DNA from: Chrysomallon squamiferum
Lineage: Eukaryota > Mollusca > Gastropoda > Neomphalida > Peltospiridae
Length of the DNA stretch: 61,000 nucleotides
Direction of reading: 5' to 3'
NCBI GenBank assembly: GCA_012295275.1
Contig: CM022671.1
Location: 35,055,683-35,116,682, forward strand
Shown here: positions 40,967-54,099 of the stretch, piece by piece
Layout: each line of letters opens with the position of its first letter
Position numbering within the stretch: the stretch's first letter is position 1
Program-made: the position numbers and the translations under genes
Notes under the pieces: model-generated
Databases searched by the model: none
Seen by the model: only the letters and a program-made list of their open reading frames with translations
What the model was told of the DNA's origin: nothing

Positions 40967-41794
40967 ATGAAGAGAGTGGAGAAAAAAGATGGCTTCTTTG
41001 ACCAATCTGGTGCATTGACAACAAAAAAGTCAAAACTGGAAAGGAGAGATGAAGATGAGGATTTACTGATAGATGTTGTTCCATTTTGGGGTCCATATCT
41101 TGCAGAGAGACACTGGGGAACTGTCAGAGAGGATTTGTCCACTGATGGAACATGGCACGTTCTGTTTTTAAATCTTTTTCTTTCTCTCCCCACAAATAGT
41201 AGTACTGTAAATAATACTGAAATATCACTGTGTTAAAGATCTCTACCAATTGGTAAAACAATACACAGCAATAAGTTAAAAATAATTTCCTGCTCTTAAA
41301 AAATATTCTGTTATATATAATATAGGATAATAAAAATACAAGGTGAATTGAAATTGTCATAATATTGTTATTTGACTCCACAGTGAAAAGTGGTTTGCTG
41401 ACAATGTTTTATCTGGAACATTTGGATTGGAAATTGATTAAATTGCTCATAAGAAAAATAATTTAATGTTCAGATCAGTTGACAGTTTGATATATAAACA
41501 CAAACCAGCTGTTAACTAAAATTAGTTTAGAAATAATTTTAAGTATCTGGGTGTTTTTTTTTTGCACATTTTACAGAAGATGAAGCAATGTGTTGTATTT
41601 GTTGTTGTTAACTCAGAACAGAAATTAGTTCTAAGTCCTTTTTTTTTTCTGACACCAAAAAGGAGAAGTAGAACGCAATAATAAAAATAATTCAAAATAA
41701 TAAAATAAATTAATGCAATTAATATACAATATTGAATTGTAAAAAGATGAATATACACCTATTTAAGTTATAAAATAATAATGTGTATATATGT

Positions 41795-41837
<43 letters not shown>

Positions 41838-42842
41838 TATACAAAGGACAAATATTCCTGTATTTAACTTTATAGCTGGGAATCATTTTCTCATGATGAT
41901 GCAGTGTGGAGATCGTACAGATCAGGTGAAGATGGTTTGCTTGGCATTTGTGACAGACACTGTCTCATGTGCACCTCGGTAGTTCTGTGGAATGGACATG
42001 ATTCCATCCTCAAAGAAAGACTTTTTGGTCTCACTAACACACAGGTAAGAGTATTCCTCCTGTCACTGGGTGTAAAAATTTAATAAATTTTGCAGAGAGA
42101 ACCTGCAAATATTTTCTCACTAACAGCAAGGTAGGTCGTACATGAACTTTCAGTTAAGCAGAACATTATATTTCTTTGGTTATTCAAAGAAAAACTGAAG
42201 TGGACATCTTGTAAGTACTTGTGGCCATTTATACTGTGTTAATGTATGTGTGTAAGGTGATAGAAATATATACAGATCAAAATACTGAGATATATATTTA
42301 TATAGATAAACATAGTTGAAATACAGATAGTTATATTTAAAAAAAATCAAGGGAATGAAAGAGAGAGAGATAAAATGAGCTACTTTAGTCATATCAGTTT
42401 ATTTTTGTAACAATATTTAATAAACTTACAATTTTAATTCATAAATTTCATTTTCTGTTTAAATCAAAATGTTCTGATGACTTGGAAGTGGTTACATGCA
42501 TAACAGTTTTCTTCAGGGTAACCATGGTGAAGATGTAAAGGAACTCTACTATTACCTTGACAACAACAAACAGCATACCTACATGAAGGCTCTTTATAAA
42601 TATCCTCAGAATCCATTTCCGTACCAACGTCTTGTGGACGAGAATGCCCAACGTGGAGTTGAACATTCTGAGTTTGAAATACTAAACACAGGTTTAAAAA
42701 AAAAGAAATAACATCATTTGACATTTTCATCTCTGGCCTTTTTGAAATAAAATTATTATATTAATATAAAGAAAACAATAAAAAATCCCTTGTACCTAAA
42801 TTTCACAAAGTAATTTTTTTTTTAAATTATTACAATTTTCAG

Positions 42843-42876
<34 letters not shown>

Positions 42877-45800
42877 ACACATATATCCAAACATACTGAA
42901 AATGCTCTCTTTAATTTTTCATTACATAACCAAAGACATAAAATTATAATTGCTACTTTGTAAGCAAACTGTTTATGATTTTTCTAGCAACCTTAATGTT
43001 TATCAAAGAAATATTTAGTTAAGCTTTGTAATAATATCAAAAAAAAAAAAAATCATTAATTTGTTTTATATTTTTACTGATTTTTTTTTTTTTAATTTTT
43101 TTCTTGTTTTCTTTTTTTTCAAGGTATTTTTGAAAATAATGAATATTTTGATGTATTTATTGAATATGCTCTTGTGTCTGAAAAACACTTGGTTTGTCGA
43201 GTCACAGTTCACAACCGAGCTTCTGAGAAAAAGAGACTGGTGGTCATGCCTCATATATGGTTCAGGTATTTTACAAATCTTTACATCCATTTGAATATCA
43301 AATGATACAAACCAACTTATATTTCTCCATCGTAAAACTAGCTTATATTGCATTCAGTAATTAAAAAAAAAAAATTTAACTGTCAAGGAAAGATATATAA
43401 TTAATATCTATTTTGAATAACTGCATAACTACACAAAAAATAACCTTCAAATGATGAAACTGAGAAAGCTAAAAAGTATTTTTTAGTTTATTGGCCTAGC
43501 TAATGCAGTCTTTAGTAAGTAAAAACATTTACAGCAATCATAGATTATAAATTAATGCAATAAGAATCCCCAAAAATATAATATCACAAATAAAAGTGTT
43601 TTAATACAAGAAACGTGATAGAATAAATGTATTTATTTAAAAATCAGTGGAAGAATATCTGTTTTAAAAAACCCAAATAACAGTATTCTGCAATAGCAAG
43701 CAAACAGAAAATGTGATTGTCTAAAGATTATTTAATATGTCCTTCAGTTTGTTTCAACATTTTTCTTTCCTAATCTTTAAAGAAGTACAGTACAGATGTA
43801 TTTGAAATTCTCTGTGGACATAAATTTGATTATCATAATTATTATAAAATTATAAAATTTAATTAACAGTTAGATAATGGTATAATTTAATAATTGAAAA
43901 TAGTTTTATTATTTTACATGTGTTTACAGAAATACATGGAATACTGATGAAATAAAGTTTCAAAAACCTAAACCTTCCATGAAACAGATGGCTAGCAAAG
44001 TAGTGGCTGAACATGAAAAAGGTAAAAGATAGCTTTTTTAACACAAAATATCAGAAATATTTATATTTTATTCTGCTTTCTCTTTTTGGTCATGATGTAC
44101 AATTTCTTGTTTGCAGAAATGCGCATAATTTAAAAAAAATTCTGCTTATTCCGATCCTATCTCATTAAAAAGTATTGAAATGAAAAATGTTGCATTTTCA
44201 GATATAAAAATCAAAACGTAACATTAATGGCTTACCTCAAATGAAGACAGATTTTCTCAATATCTCATTCCCAAATATTTATTTTAAAACATTCATTAAA
44301 ATACATTTTTAAAATAATTATTCTTAACTGTTTGATTCTTGTTTTTTAAAATTTAGTTTACTAATCATCTTTTATAGAAATATATTTTATAATATTAATA
44401 ATTGGATAAATTTATATGTCTCTTCTGTAACTGTTGTTCTCAAACTGTGGACTGTTTTGTTTTTTGAAGGTAAATTTTACATTCACTTCTGTGAAGAGCC
44501 ATGCAAACACACTGTGATATTTACTGAGAATGAGACGAGAGTGGAAGGAAACCAGCCCTGTCATGGAGCTTTTTATAAAGATGCTTTTCATAAGTACGTA
44601 ATTCATGGTGAGTTTCTCTTTGTTTGAATTTACTATTTCACTCTCAACGGTTAATTGAATAAAAAGGTTTTTAAAAAAAACCATACCAAAAAATGAACGA
44701 GTAAATATTTAAAATAAAATTATTATTTATAATAAAAGATTACAGTGGTGATAATTATGATAATTACTTTTGTTATGGTGATTTTTAGCAGTGATAATGA
44801 TCATAATTACTGTTATTATATTTAAAAAAAACTAAAAAAACATTTATTATTTAAAAAAAATTCTTGTTAATAATATTATTATGATTATTATTTTCTGAAT
44901 GTAAAAATGGAATACTGCCATTTTATTTCCAGATTATTTTTGTTTTTAGGAGATAAAAACGCAGTCAATGCGCACCTGACAGGAACAAAATGTGCAGCTG
45001 TGTATGATGTAAGCATCCCAGCTCATGGACAGACCAGATTCTGCTGGTCCATCTGTCCAGAAATGATGACTGGCAAACACTGGGACTCTCATCAGATTGA
45101 TCACATATTTAAGAAACGCATTCTAGAGACTAACAAGTTCTTTAGCCAGGTAACCCAGCTTTCACATATTAGTTTAATGTGGGTTCGTTTTGACAAGATT
45201 TTGTGACTGAAAGTGACACAGATACAGTCATCTTTTTAAGCCTCTAAGACAAGATTTTAGATTCTTGTGCTTAAAAATACAGATAAAGATTTTTATTTTG
45301 TGACTCCTGAATGTTCAGTTAAAGATAAGGATAGGTTTGTGGCAACGAAATATTTTTTTTAAATGATGTAGAATATTAAATACTTAAAGTTTGTCACAGT
45401 CTAATGGCTTAGAGGGAACAGATAAACAAATCAAAAGAAATGAAGACAAATTTAAAAAAAATGTATTGTGTTTTAAGATGTCAGTAATTAGAGTAAATTG
45501 TTTCTAGGATCAGTATCACTTCAACTGTTCTGTTGTCTCTACTGACAGTTCCTGAAAACAAAAGTCACAAAAGAAATATTAAAAATAATGTACATGCATA
45601 GGTATCATTACAGTCTGAACTTTTAATTAACTGTAATTAATGTAATTCAGATCTGACTATAAAAATATAAAATATTTTAGTACTTAAATATCCTTAAAAA
45701 AAAAAATATATATATGTATGTATGTATATAAGTGCATATGCAGGTACATATGTTATGTATATAAAATAAAATAAAAATTAATAATAAATCAATAAATATA

Positions 45801-47561
45801 AAACTGACTGACAGAAAAGGATTAAATCAATGGATACATATTTTTGACTCTGGGGAAAAACATTTAAGATAATACCTTTTAAAAAAAAAATTATTATTGA
45901 AGTTGTTGCCACGATGTTGGAGTGATGAAGAACGAAATGTTGCAAGACAGGCTGTGTCTGGACTGCTGTGGTCGAGACAGTTTTACATGTACGATGTTGC
46001 AGCAACGCTGTCAGGTATCAATGTGGAATTGTTGTTTATACATTTATCACTTTAATCACTACATCATCAATCACTGTTCAATCACAGAAAACATAATTTT
46101 GAAAAACTCACACATACACAGACTGTTAAATCATCAGTGATTAAATGAATGATGATTAGATCAGTTTCATTTTTTGATATAGTTTAAACACAGAAAAATG
46201 AAAAAATCATTTTTATCTTTTTGTGACTACTAATGGGCAGCAGTAAATGAGGGATCCTATTTTGCAATTTGTTATTGCAATCAGTATCCAGTCATTGATA
46301 AATTAAAACAAATTATATGTGCTCTCATGTAACAGGAAGGCACTCAAAAGAAATATTTTATTGCTAATCAGTAAGAATAACCCCTGCAGTGGCAGCTTTT
46401 TAACCAGAAATAATTTAATATGAAAATGTGTTCTTAAAGAAATACTCACCGTTATTTCACTTAAATGATGATGTGTTGTTAATTGTGGTTTTTTTTTTTC
46501 TAACAAACCAGAAATAGAGATAATAAGAGACAAAAATAAAAATGATTCTAGCATCAGAATAGAAAACAGAAATTCTGATTGGTGCCACTTACAGAATTAT
46601 GATGTCATCTCGATGCCTGACAAATGGGAGTTTCCATGGGTAACTATTGAAACTATTTTGATAATTCAAGCCTTACTAAATGATACAAATCTCCTACTGA
46701 ATGTTTTACTGTGAATATATGTATTATGTATTTTAGTTTTACTGAAAACAAGCTTTATAGAATTTAATACTGTAGTTATTCCTGCAGTTATTAATATCTT
46801 TATATTTCAGGTTAATCAGCAAGTGCTGACTAGTTCTGTTATTACTTTTAAATATCTTTAAACTAAACTATGATTGACTCATTTAAAATGATTTCAGATA
46901 TTTTGGTAATAACTAACAAACAATTTAAATGTAAAAAGTGGATAAAAGATAATTTGGCACTCATTAACAAATACTGTGGTGTGAAACTAAACAGAGGACA
47001 CAGGATATTCTGGTTTTCGCTGAACATTATTTTGTCAGCATTACAGATACTGGATAAGACAGTAACTTCTAATTAATGTCTTATTTAGAGTCTAAATGAC
47101 ATTAATATAAACAATGGTTGTTTCAGTATGCTAGCTGGGATTTGGCCTTTCACATGTCACCCTTCACCCGATTTGACTGTCCATTTGTCAAGTATCAGCT
47201 GAAAACATTACTTCTGCACAGATACATGAAACCAGATGGACAGGTACTGCTGTAGAAATGTGAAAAAATATTATCTTTGATTCAGACATTCACATACTTA
47301 GATATAAATAATAAATAATAATTTTAAATAACTGATTTTTATGAACCTTACTGCAATTTGTGAGAGACAAATACTGGTAAGAAATATAAGTTGTATTTTC
47401 CTGTGTCTTTGAATGCCATCCTTTTCTAACAATAAAGGATGTAAATATATAGGTTTATATTTAGGCATAGAAATGTTAAAAAAAAAAGAAGGAAATAAAT
47501 AAAAGCTGATAAAATGGATAAATTGTTGCAAAGTTTAAGGAGATCTTTTTTCAATATAATT

Positions 47562-47600
<39 letters not shown>

Positions 47601-50600
47601 TTTTTTATTTTTTTTTTTTATTTATATTATTTTTGGCTTACAGTTTTTATAAAATTTCTGACATTATAAAAAGAACACTTCAGCTTGTTTTATTGTTGTA
47701 CTTTATTGTTAGCAAAGATTATTTTTAACAATAAAAGAGTCAGAGAAAAGACACAAAATGTATTAGGTCTTCTCATAACATCAAAAATACACTTCAGGTA
47801 TAATTAGCAGTCCTATATTTATATATTGTGAGAAGGAAGACCTAACAAAAAAAACAACAAATGTCTTAAGATAGAATTATAATAATTAATATCAACACAA
47901 AATAAATTTTTGTCTATATGTTGGATGATAATAGTTATTTTGTGTGACTATATATGTACAAGCAAATTCCTAGTTTCACTGTGAATATAATTTTCTGATA
48001 GACTAAAAGATCTGATTATTGTTATGATTTTCATTACAGTTACCTGGTTGTGAGTTTGACCTCGGTGACCCCAACCCACCTCTTCACGCTTGGTCTTGCC
48101 TGGAAGCTTTCATTGTTGATGGAGGTACAGATCATGATTTCCTTGGGTTCTGTTTCCGGAAACTGTTACTCAACTTCAAATGGTAAATGGAGATATTTTG
48201 CAGTTACTTTAAATAGTTCATTTTTTTCTAATTCAGTTACTGCAGATTAATTTTACCTCTGTAAATATGCATAAATGGAACAGATAAAGAAACTTTCATC
48301 ATCCCATATTTATATAAATGTTTCAAATTCTATCAACTGCAGATTAATCTTAAATGCTGTTGTTAATTTGTCAGACTTGAAAAGATATATTTTTATTTAT
48401 AGGACTACTACATATGCAATCATTTGTTCATGAGATTATAGCTTTTATTTTAATCATATTACATTTTGGGTTCTAACAAAAGTAGCTTTATCCTTGACGT
48501 TTGACAGTTTAATCCTTAACTTCCAATAAGTGAATAGATCCATTCAGACTTTTATTACTATTAACCCCCAAACAAAATTCTTAGAAAAAAATTCATTACA
48601 CAGCAAGGAGCCATTGAGACTCCAAAACTTCTTATCAGTCCAGAAACAAAAAATTCTTTGATTAATAATTCATATCAGTATGGAAGTGACCATAAAATTT
48701 AATTAAACAATAAAAGGGTTACTTGATATCATGGTTATTATTTTACAGAAATAAATAAAACTGTCATCAGAAATAAATAAACAAAACCTATTTAAGCCAT
48801 TTGCTTTTACTAACATGGTTAAACTGTGTGTTTAGATTATTTTTCTAAAACTTAACATCCCATTATCTCTCAGCAAGTACTAGTGTTTTGTAATACACAG
48901 AACCAGTTTCAGTTACTAAGTATGGACAAGATGAAAGACTGGAAAGTAAACCTCTCAAAAATCTTGTAAACATTTACTGAACCACTCTTTGAACTCTTAC
49001 AGTTGATAAAATGATCACAATACCACAGAAAATACAGTGTCAAATAATTTTTCTTTTTTTAAATTAAGATTAATAATAAAATAAATACAATGGTAAAAAA
49101 TATAATACAGTGCAGAAAGAAAAATCAGCACGATCTACTGCAGATCTTGCACTAGAATGAAATAAGTTTAATTCTGGTATAAAGCTGAGGATAGATGGGA
49201 TATTAGTTTATTTCATTGGGTTCTAACAAGAACTTGTTTATTTTGTTCTCAGGTGGACATCCTTCACAGACCATGCCGAACAGCAGACACACTGTGGCTT
49301 TCTGGGTATGGACAACATCAGTGTGTTGAACAGATCTGAAGCACCACCCGAAGATTTCAGACTCATGCAGGTGAATATACTGTACGTTTTATCAGAAACA
49401 GTGCTTCTCAACAAGTTAAATCTGTAGCTTTGTGGGCACATGATTCCTTTATGATGTGACAAGTTTCAGGAGCAGTGGTTTTTAGTACTTCTGTTTAATT
49501 ATTTCCTGTTCTAGGTAGTGCCTCACAAATGTATCAACAACTATCATAAGTTTTATATATATATATAAAAAATCTTTAGCTGATAAATTGATAACACTGC
49601 CAAACCACTGTCAGTAAAACAATGAGTCCATTGTAAGGTTTTATTGTTTGCAGGCAGATGCCAATGGATGGATGGCCTACTTTGCTTTAAATATGTTGAA
49701 AATGTTTCTGATCCTTGCTGAGTTTGACGACTCACTGAATTTTGACTTAGCAGAGAAGTTTTTAAGAATCTTCTTGGCAAAGGCAAAACTATTGAACAAA
49801 GAAGTTACTAGTTCAGAACCTGGTCAGTATGCAATACATCTGGGAAAGGTTGTCCTGTAAATAAATATATAAATAAATAAATCCAATTTACAGGCTGTGC
49901 CTATGTTTTTCATGTTTAGTTTGTTAGTTTGTATCAATTTTGTGTGTTTGCTATCAAAGTAATTAAATGTAAGTATGAATGTGAGTTTGTGTGTATGTGT
50001 GTGTTTGTGTGTGCATGCTTGCATATCTGCGTGTATGTTTGTCTATATAGGAAGTATGTATGTATATATGTACATGTGTATGTATATCTGTATGTAGCTT
50101 ACATACTTACGTAGACACAGAATATTTGATTTTTATTACTTGTTTGAAATAAAAACAGTTTTATTTTACCTCACTTTCAGGCCACTGGGATAGTACAACT
50201 CATTTTTACTATGATGTTTTGTTGACCCCCAGGGAAACCAGCCAATCAAGGTGAAGTCGCTGGTTGGGATAGTACCCATGTTTGCCTCTCTCATTGTCAA
50301 CTGTACACGGCCTGGCATCTGCAAGAAATTTTATGACAAACTTTATGATGCATCAAAAATAATTTCGTAAGTGTGAATATTTTATACTCAGTGTCTTTGT
50401 CCTGTCTTTTAAACATCTGTAGATAATAATTCATAGTTATATAATATATTTGTCAGTTAAAGAAGATAGTAACTGTTGTCTTTGTCTGTATTTCTGGCTG
50501 TCAGTAAATAAAAATTAAAATGTAGTTTAAATGTTTATGTTACTTAATAAAACAAAATTTGAACCATTTCATGCTGATAACTTTACATGTGTGAATATGA

Positions 50601-52051
50601 ACGTGTGTGTGTATGTTGTATGTGTGTGGTTTTGATTCTAACTCTATTTCAGGTGCACAGAATCTCTTCCAACAAGTTCCTGCTCACAGCTGTTCCTGTT
50701 ATGAATGTCATGTCCATATTCACTTCTTTGTTTTCTGAATCAGAATTCCTCTCTCCATATGGGATTCGATCACTGTCAAAGGTTTGTTTTGTGCTTATTT
50801 CTTTTCACATTTACATTGGTTTAGTCAGTTTATTATTTCATTGAAACATATTTTTCATTCATAACAAATATCTTAGAAAGAATGCATGAGAATGAGAGAG
50901 CCATTGGTCTTTTCTATTTACATGGTCAGGGATGTGACTAATGATTTTTGCAAATTTATTATTACACTGAAACATAATTTTCATCCTGTTTATGATCCAT
51001 GAAGAGTGTCTTTGAAAGAATGAATGAGAGAGAGAGTCAAAGAGACAGAGAAGGAAAAAAACAACAGAATGATGGACTGAGAAGGGAGATAGAGAAAAAA
51101 AGAGGATGTGAAAGGAAAGAGAGAATGGAATGCAGATGAATAAAATGGACAGATAACACTAAGAACTGAAGTAAATTTGTTTGTCCAGGTATATGAACAT
51201 GAGCCTTACAAAATCACAATTAACGGGAAAGAACACACTATTAAGTATGAACCTGGTGAAGCAAATGATGACATGTTTGGTGGGAACAGCAACTGGAGAG
51301 GGCCTGTTTGGCTTTGCAGTATGTTTTATTTATTTATTTTTATTATTAATATTATTTTTTAATAACATTAATTTTTTATGTACTGACTGTCAAAATATAT
51401 TGATCAGTTTTCTATATTCTCTGTTGGTGACATTCTTTTTAGGATATACTGATTAATTTTTAATTTCTGCAGTTCTGTGTCAAAGATTCTAGAGAATGTT
51501 GACTGATTTCTTTTTAATTTCAACCATTCAGTGTTAGACATTATTTTTTCAACAACTCTGTGTCACACTGATTAATGTTTTAAATTTCTGCTGTTGAAAA
51601 TAAAAAATTAAAAAATTCTTATTTGTATTCTTCAACCAAGACTGATATTTTTCCATACACAGAAAGTTATTATTTTTTTAATGTATTTTTATATGTATTT
51701 TTTTATGCTTTATTTTCCAGTGAACTATCTGATAGTTCAAAGTTTGGAAAACTTACGAATGGCACTAGGTGATGATGTGAAGATCCAGTACCCTGCAGGC
51801 TGTCTTGACCGATGTTCTTTTGATTTCATCATCAAAGACATCAGCAGAAGAATAGTCAGCATCTTTCTGCCAAATGAAGCCCATGCAAGACCTTCACATG
51901 GCAAGTTGTATTAGATGTTTTATTTTGTTATAGTTTAACATTGGTGAGTGGGTTTGATTTGCTTTTAAAGGATAAAAGTAGTTTAAAAATTAAGTATTTA
52001 ATAAAAAAATAAAATAAATTATATTTTAGGTTTTTGTATGTACATATAATA

Positions 52052-52096
<45 letters not shown>

Positions 52097-52842
52097 AAGG
52101 TTTTGTAATGTAAGGGACATAACTCCTTTTCTTTTGGAGAGAAATGGGGGAAAAGTATTTTATTTCTTACCATTGTTATTACAACAATTATATTTCTTTT
52201 AAAGCCACAGTGTGTCTGCTGTTAGAAAATACTATCCAAGAAAATATTACAATAAGACAGCAACAACTACAACATGACCTTTGTACATGAATTTAATTAT
52301 ATATATGTGTGTTTGTGAAACTGTTTTAATATAACTTTATTACTATCAGAGTTTAATAATTATTATTTTCAAGATAACATCAACCTCATTATTCTTGTTG
52401 TTGTTTAAAAGGTTCTGATGATATCTATGCGAAGAACGCTCACTGGAGACCCTTGGTTTTGTTTTATGAATATTTCCATGCAGAAACAGGGCGGGGCTGT
52501 GGTGCCAGGTATTCTTTGATGTTTTTATTTCTTCTTTTTATCATTCTTATATTTTTAAAAAACAACACAAAATACAAAAAATAGTTTTTTTCTTTTTTTT
52601 TTTAAATATTTCAATTTTTTTTTTTTTAAAGAAAACAAAATGCATTTAACCAGATGATTGTTATTTTTTAACCTGATGTTCATTATTTCTTAATCAGTTA
52701 GAATATGGCTTTAATTTTATTTGTCTTTCTTCCCTCTGCTAACTGCTGTTTCTGTATTGTTTTGTTTATTTCTTTCAGTCATCAGACAGGCTGGACTTCA
52801 CTGGTGTTAGAATTCCTTCACAAACTTCACAGTACAGGTTGA
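40967..52842 (+). CDS. GH63/MGH1-like glycoside hydrolase (yeast YMR196W / bacterial type), 19 exons
   Basis: Exons: 40967-41154, 41876-42044, 42517-42691, 43124-43265, 43930-44021, 44470-44607, 44950-45149, 45903-46014, 46512-46639, 47127-47243, 48040-48182, 49253-49370, 49654-49822, 50181-50366, 50661-50781, 51189-51318, 51721-51900, 52412-52508, 52779-52842. They total 2,669 nt; one missing base in a C run (50226-50230) restores a continuous frame of about 889 aa, the usual family length. Start: ATG 40967, with in-frame TAA 18 nt upstream. Motifs: [16 protein letters not shown] (41-56), [24 protein letters not shown] (440-448), YASWDLAFH (449-457; Asp453 is the likely general acid by analogy with GH63), [29 protein letters not shown] (764-772), SHQTGWTSL at the end. 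No signal peptide or membrane segment is visible, so probably cytosolic. Substrate unknown; relatives cleave alpha-glucosides or glycosylglycerates. Introns 2 and 18 start at 42045 and 52509; introns 1 and 17 appear to be GC-AG. Confidence 0.92.
41155..41156 (+). other. Probable GC splice donor, intron 1 of the glycosidase
   Basis: The exon reads ACATG and the intron GCACGT. Only this cut gives the right phase (2) and the expected peptide [15 protein letters not shown] at 41164 is also phase-compatible but inserts three extra residues and is a weak donor. Confidence 0.5.
50226..50230 (+). other. Apparent one-base deletion in a C run within exon 14
   Basis: Upstream of the C5 run the frame reads [10 protein letters not shown]; downstream the family sequence [15 protein letters not shown] is one base out, and the uncorrected frame meets TGA at 50249-50251. 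One more C restores the frame without changing neighbours. Either an assembly error or a real lesion. Confidence 0.8.
51901..51902 (+). other. GC splice donor, intron 17 of the glycosidase
   Basis: Exon CACATG then intron GCAAGT, a near-ideal GC donor. Joining to the acceptor at 52411 gives [18 protein letters not shown] in frame; the nearby GT (51905) would produce an immediate stop. Confidence 0.8.
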
Positions 52843-53470
52843 TCAGTAGAATTCCTTCACAAACTTCACAGTACAGGCTGGTCAGTAGAATTCCTTCACA
52901 AACTTCACAGTACAGGCTGGTCAGTAGAATTCCTTCACAAACTTCACAGTACAGGCTGGTCAGTAGAATTCCTTCACAAACTTCACAGTACAGGCTGGTC
53001 TGTAGAATTCCTTCACAAACTTCACAGTACAGGCTGGTCAGTAGAATTCCTTCACAAACTTCACAGTACAGGCTGGTCAGTAGAATTCCTTCACAAACTT
53101 CACAGTACAGGCTGGTCAGTAGAATTCCTTCACAAACTTCACAGTACAGGCTGGTCAGTAGAATTCCTTCACAAACTTCACAGTACAGGCTGGTCAGTAG
53201 AATTCCTTCACAAACTTCACAGTACAGGCTGGTCAGTAGAATTCCTTCACAAACTTCACAGTACAGGCTGGTCAGTAGAATTCCTTCACAAACTTCACGG
53301 TACAGGCTGGTCAGTAGAATTCCTTCATAAACTTCACAGTACAGGCTGGTCAGTAGAATTATTTCACAAACTTCACAGTACAGGCTGGTCAGTAGAATTC
53401 CTTCACAAACTTCACAGTAGACATATCAGTACAATTCCTTTGTAAACTTCACAATACAGACTGAACTAAA
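52810..53470 (+). repeat. 39-bp minisatellite that starts inside the last codons of the glycosidase
   Basis: Seventeen units starting GAATTCCTTCACAAACTTCA at 52810, 52849, 52888 and every 39 bases to 53356, then a 37-bp unit at 53395 and a diverged one at 53432. Units 2-15 are nearly identical. Unit 1 is coding: its text gives [10 protein letters not shown] and the TGA stop at 52840-52842. Later units have GGCTGG where unit 1 has GGTTGA, so the gene frame would be open across them ([13 protein letters not shown] repeats). The array lies in the 3' untranslated region. Confidence 0.97.
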
Positions 53471-54069
53471 ATAATTTGAAAAATAAGTTTGGTTCTGCTA
53501 AACAAAGATAACAAAAAAAAACACCCCAAAAACCAAACATAATTTTATCATTAATATTATGAAAATTATTTTAGTGTGATATGCTGTATTACTTAATTTT
53601 ATCATTGGAAAATTTAATTTTTAAAAAAGTTACATGTCCATGTTTTTCATTAATTTATTCTTTCTGAAGTTTTAAGCTCTGTAATTTTGTTGTTTATATA
53701 ATTTTATTACTTGGAAAATAATTCAACTTTAATATGTGTGAATGTGGCAAGAGTGTCTGCTTTTCTAAATTATACTTTGTCAAATAACAAATCTTTTTAA
53801 ATTTCTATTTTTATTATATGTGTTTTAATTTATTTTAATTATGTGAGGAAATGTTTCCATCATTACCAAAATGCATATGAAACAGCCGTTATCAACTTGT
53901 AATGTACTAAGTTGACATATCAAAATGGTTATTTATTTAATCATTTATTATATAATTTATAATAACTTCAGGTCTGTGCTTGTATATTTTGAGTATAAAC
54001 AGACAAGAGTAGAGTTTCAAGTTTCATTTGTTATAATAATCTATTTCAGTGCCAAAAGAAGATTGCTTC
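53471..54069 (+). other. Rest of the glycosidase 3' untranslated region (probable)
   Basis: AT-rich, no coding signal; runs to the poly(A) hexamer at 54070. Confidence 0.4.
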
Positions 54070-54075
54070 AATAAA
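54070..54075 (+). promoter_or_regulatory. Candidate poly(A) signal AATAAA for the glycosidase gene
   Basis: AATAAA about 1.2 kb after the stop, followed by T-rich sequence. Plausible but not proven; the region is AT-rich. Confidence 0.35.
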
Positions 54076-54099
54076 TAATGTTTTACTAAAAGAGTGTCA

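Noticed and set aside
40967-52842. Bacterial contamination or a recent bacterial insertion for the glycosidase
   Set aside because: Eighteen spliceosomal introns with consistent phases and AT-rich animal intron sequence show a long-resident nuclear gene.
52839-53330. 163-aa open frame of repeating [13 protein letters not shown]
   Set aside because: It is an alternative frame of the 39-bp minisatellite, whose length is a multiple of three. It overlaps the glycosidase stop and 3' region and has no independent coding evidence.
52810-53470. CRISPR-like direct repeats
   Set aside because: Units are contiguous with no unique spacers and the context is an intron-bearing eukaryotic gene.
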